Below are positions 6,959 to 9,285 of a stretch of 9,285 nucleotides of DNA, piece by piece. Positions within the stretch are counted from its first letter, which is position 1. Each line of letters starts with the position of its first letter. The notes below the pieces were generated by a model. It was not told where the DNA came from and did no database searches. It was given only the letters and a program-made list of their open reading frames with translations. A program made the translations under genes and the position numbers. The DNA comes from an uncultured Eubacteriales bacterium. GTDB lineage: Bacteria; Bacillota; Clostridia; Christensenellales; Christensenellaceae. The stretch is from NCBI GenBank assembly GCA_905193725.1, contig CAJJPW010000073.1, positions 1-9,285 of the forward strand, read 5' to 3'.

Positions 6959-9285
6959 TTATTTGAAGTAGTTAACGCCCGAAGCGAATATTTTCTGATC
7001 GTAGTTACCTGGCACATTGGCAAACAGGCCGTTGTTCCATCTCTCGGAATGACCCATTTTCCCAAATACCCTGCCATCTTGGCTGAGAATTCCCTCGATG
7101 GCATGCATAGAGCCGTTGGGGTTATACCGAATGTCCATGGTAGGCACCCCACTGTCGCTTACATATTGGGTGGCCACTTGGCCATTTTGAATCAGCTGCG
7201 CAATTTCCTCCTCAGTAGCTACAAAACGTCCCTCACCGTGGGAAACTGCCACACTGTACACCTCTCCCGGTTCTACGCCGGCCAGCCACGGGGATTTGAC
7301 AGAAGTCATCCTGGTCTTCACGATGCAGGATACGTGCCTTCCAATGGTGTTATACGTCAGTGTGGGGCTGTCTGTGCGCATCTGCCGAATTTCCCCATAA
7401 GGTACTAGGCCCAGCTTAATCAGCGCCTGGAAACCGTTGCAGATGCCCAGCATCAAGCCATCTCTCTGCCGCAGCAACTCCATCACCGCATCAGATACTT
7501 TAGGGTTGCGGAAGGTGGTGGCGATAAATTTGCCAGATCCATCCGGCTCGTCGCCAGCTGAGAACCCACCTGGTATCATGATCATTTGGCTCCCTTCAAT
7601 GGCCTTCGCTAGCTCCTGTATGGAGGCGTCAATGTCCTGTGCAGAGCGATTGCGTATGATCACTACCTTGGACTTTGCGCCAGCTCGTTCAAAGGCAGCT
7701 GCTGTATCGTACTCACAGTTGGTTCCTGGGAACACTGGAATGACCACCTGAGGGCAGGCAAACTTCTCTCTTGGTACAATTTGCGCCCTTACTTTTGTAA
7801 CAGGAGTATCCAAGTCCCCCTGGTCTTTGGTTTTCGTCGGGAACACCTTTTCCAGTGGCGCTTCAAACCATTCAGTCATCTGGTCTATGGCCACTTTTTC
7901 TCCCAGCCCTTCTCCATAGGGAGCTTGCTGCAAGGTGGCGATCTTCTGGGCGAATCCCGATAGATCTTCTGCCGACTCCACTAAGATATCTCCATAGTCC
8001 TTAGAGGTCAGCTGGTCTAGTGTGAGCCCTGGCTCTAACTGGAAGCCAATCTGGTTGCCCAACGCCATTTTGCACAGGCCGGCCAAAGCGCCTCCTCGAT
8101 CTACTGCATAGGCAGAAACTACAGTGCCTGCCTCTATGAGTCTTTGTAATTTGCTATACTTCGCCTTTAAATCTTCAAAATCCACCAGACCTAACTGGTC
8201 TTTTTGGATGGAGATCCGATAAATGCTGTTGGCAGCATCTTTAAACTCTGGAGAAATCACCTTGTCTGCATCTTTGGTGCAGATGGCAAAGGAGCACAAA
8301 GTGGGAGGGACGCTGATGTCTTTAAACGTGCCGCTCATGGAGTCTTTGCCGCCAATTGCCGCAATGCCCAGCTCCCGCTGCGCTGCATAGGCTCCCAGCA
8401 GTGCAGACAGTGGCTTGCCCCATTTTGCAGGATCCTCTGTCATTCTCTCAAAATACTCCTGCAAGGTGAGCCATGCCCGTCTATAATCCCCGCCGCTGGC
8501 CACTAACTTGGCCACTGACAGAACAATGCCGTAAAATCCGCCGTGATATGGGCTGACGCTGGCTAGATCTGGATCCATGCCATAGCTCATAATCGTCGCC
8601 GTTTTGCTGTTCTTTCCCAGCACTGGCACTTTTGCCGCCATGGCCTGAGCCGGCGTGAGTTGGGTCTTTCCGCCTAAAGGCATATTCACCGTTCCCGCTC
8701 CGATGGTGGAGTCAAACCGCTCGATCAGTCCTTTTTGGCTACAGATGTTCAGGTCGCTCAGCAATGCCTTTACAGTGTCTGCAAAGCTCCCCTGAGATGG
8801 ATACTTCCAGATCTCCTCCAACTGTGCATCCTTCACAAAGGCCTTCGCGTACTGAGGAGCGCCGTTGGTATCTAAGAACTCCCGCTTTAAGTCTACAATT
8901 TTATTGCCGTTCCAGAACATGCGCATGCGTCCTGTGCTAGTCACCACCGCTACTTTGGTAGCTGTCAGGTTCTCCTGGGCTGCCAACTGGATAACCTTTT
9001 GGGCGTCCTTTTCTCTCACTACCACAGCCATTCTCTCTTGAGATTCTGAGATGGCTAGTTCTGTGCCATCTAGGCCCTCGTACTTTTTGGGCACTTGGTC
9101 AAGGTCGATATCCAGCGCCTCAGACAGCTCTCCAATGGCTACGCAGACACCGCCCGCGCCAAAGTCGTTGCACCGTCGCACCAATGTGGAGAATTCCGGA
9201 TTGCGGAACAGCCTTTGGAGCATTCTCTCGGTCAAGGGGTTTCCCTTTTGCACTTCCGCGCCGCACTCTTCAATAGATGTCTCGT
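6959..9285 (-). CDS. purL: Phosphoribosylformylglycinamidine synthase, C-terminal part (cut by window edge)
   Basis: PurL converts FGAR, glutamine and ATP to FGAM in the fourth step of purine synthesis. About 775 C-terminal residues are present. The frame stays open to the right edge and the true start is outside; a GTG at 9253 lies inside the coding region, since the codons before it still read a PurL-like ETSIEECGAEVQKG. The visible part begins in the synthetase region, with RRCNDFGAGGVCVAIGEL and YEGLDGTELAISESQERM, and continues through the second AIR-synthase-like half (SGGDYRRAWLTLQEYF, IGGKDSMSGTF). It ends in a fused class I glutamine amidotransferase domain: PVFPGTNCEYD, IPGGFSAGDEPDGSGK, nucleophile Cys in LGICNGFQAL (codon 7439-7441), and His and Glu of GHSERW (codons 7049-7051 and 7043-7045). 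Fusion means no separate PurQ or PurS is needed. The sequence resembles the clostridial-type large PurL of roughly 1,200 or more residues. No frameshift is seen. Confidence 0.96.
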   Translation of the reverse strand, partial: ETSIEECGAEVQKGNPLTERMLQRLFRNPEFSTLVRRCNDFGAGGVCVAIGELSEALDIDLDQVPKKYEGLDGTELAISESQERMAVVVREKDAQKVIQLAAQENLTATKVAVVTSTGRMRMFWNGNKIVDLKREFLDTNGAPQYAKAFVKDAQLEEIWKYPSQGSFADTVKALLSDLNICSQKGLIERFDSTIGAGTVNMPLGGKTQLTPAQAMAAKVPVLGKNSKTATIMSYGMDPDLASVSPYHGGFYGIVLSVAKLVASGGDYRRAWLTLQEYFERMTEDPAKWGKPLSALLGAYAAQRELGIAAIGGKDSMSGTFKDISVPPTLCSFAICTKDADKVISPEFKDAANSIYRISIQKDQLGLVDFEDLKAKYSKLQRLIEAGTVVSAYAVDRGGALAGLCKMALGNQIGFQLEPGLTLDQLTSKDYGDILVESAEDLSGFAQKIATLQQAPYGEGLGEKVAIDQMTEWFEAPLEKVFPTKTKDQGDLDTPVTKVRAQIVPREKFACPQVVIPVFPGTNCEYDTAAAFERAGAKSKVVIIRNRSAQDIDASIQELAKAIEGSQMIMIPGGFSAGDEPDGSGKFIATTFRNPKVSDAVMELLRQRDGLMLGICNGFQALIKLGLVPYGEIRQMRTDSPTLTYNTIGRHVSCIVKTRMTSVKSPWLAGVEPGEVYSVAVSHGEGRFVATEEEIAQLIQNGQVATQYVSDSGVPTMDIRYNPNGSMHAIEGILSQDGRVFGKMGHSERWNNGLFANVPGNYDQKIFASGVNYFK

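Noticed and set aside
6779..7408. Open frame of 209 codons on the plus strand across the purL end and the radical SAM start
   Set aside because: It is antisense to two strongly supported genes, begins with TTG without a ribosome binding site, runs through the purL terminator and shows no protein-family features.

Overview
The window most likely comes from an anaerobic Clostridia-type Firmicute of moderate G+C. This rests on strong AGGAG-type ribosome binding sites, a pyruvate kinase with the C-terminal extension common in Firmicutes, and a large single-chain PurL whose sequence resembles the clostridial form. The genus cannot be named from the sequence. Nearly all of it is chromosomal housekeeping DNA. 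I see no mobile element, CRISPR array, tRNA or rRNA.

Layout: a Nudix hydrolase (cut by the left edge) and mnmA lie on the minus strand, probably as one operon (1-1399). A GNAT acetyltransferase diverges from them on the plus strand (1519-1998). It converges on a minus-strand Gfo/Idh/MocA oxidoreductase (2052-3032). A 294-base gap then holds divergent promoters and a roughly 160-nt structured leader in front of pyk (3327-5066, plus). A long-stemmed terminator follows pyk. An extended -10 promoter overlaps its tail and probably drives a small membrane-anchored protein (5216-5536). That gene converges on a radical SAM/SPASM protein (5563-6810, minus) that resembles the maturases of tungsten-dependent aldehyde oxidoreductases. 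Upstream of it on the minus strand lies the C-terminal part of purL (6959 to beyond the right edge), which ends in a clear intrinsic terminator.

The genes do not form one pathway. They cover tRNA wobble thiolation (MnmA), ATP-yielding glycolysis (Pyk), purine synthesis (PurL) and several accessory enzymes. Frequent strand switching implies at least five transcription units. Ribosome binding sites move four starts inward from the longest possible reading frame: GNAT, Gfo/Idh, the 106-residue membrane protein and the radical SAM gene.

No clearly new multi-gene system is visible. The points most worth checking are the hairpin-rich pyk leader and the radical SAM maturase-like gene, which has no visible target enzyme beside it.
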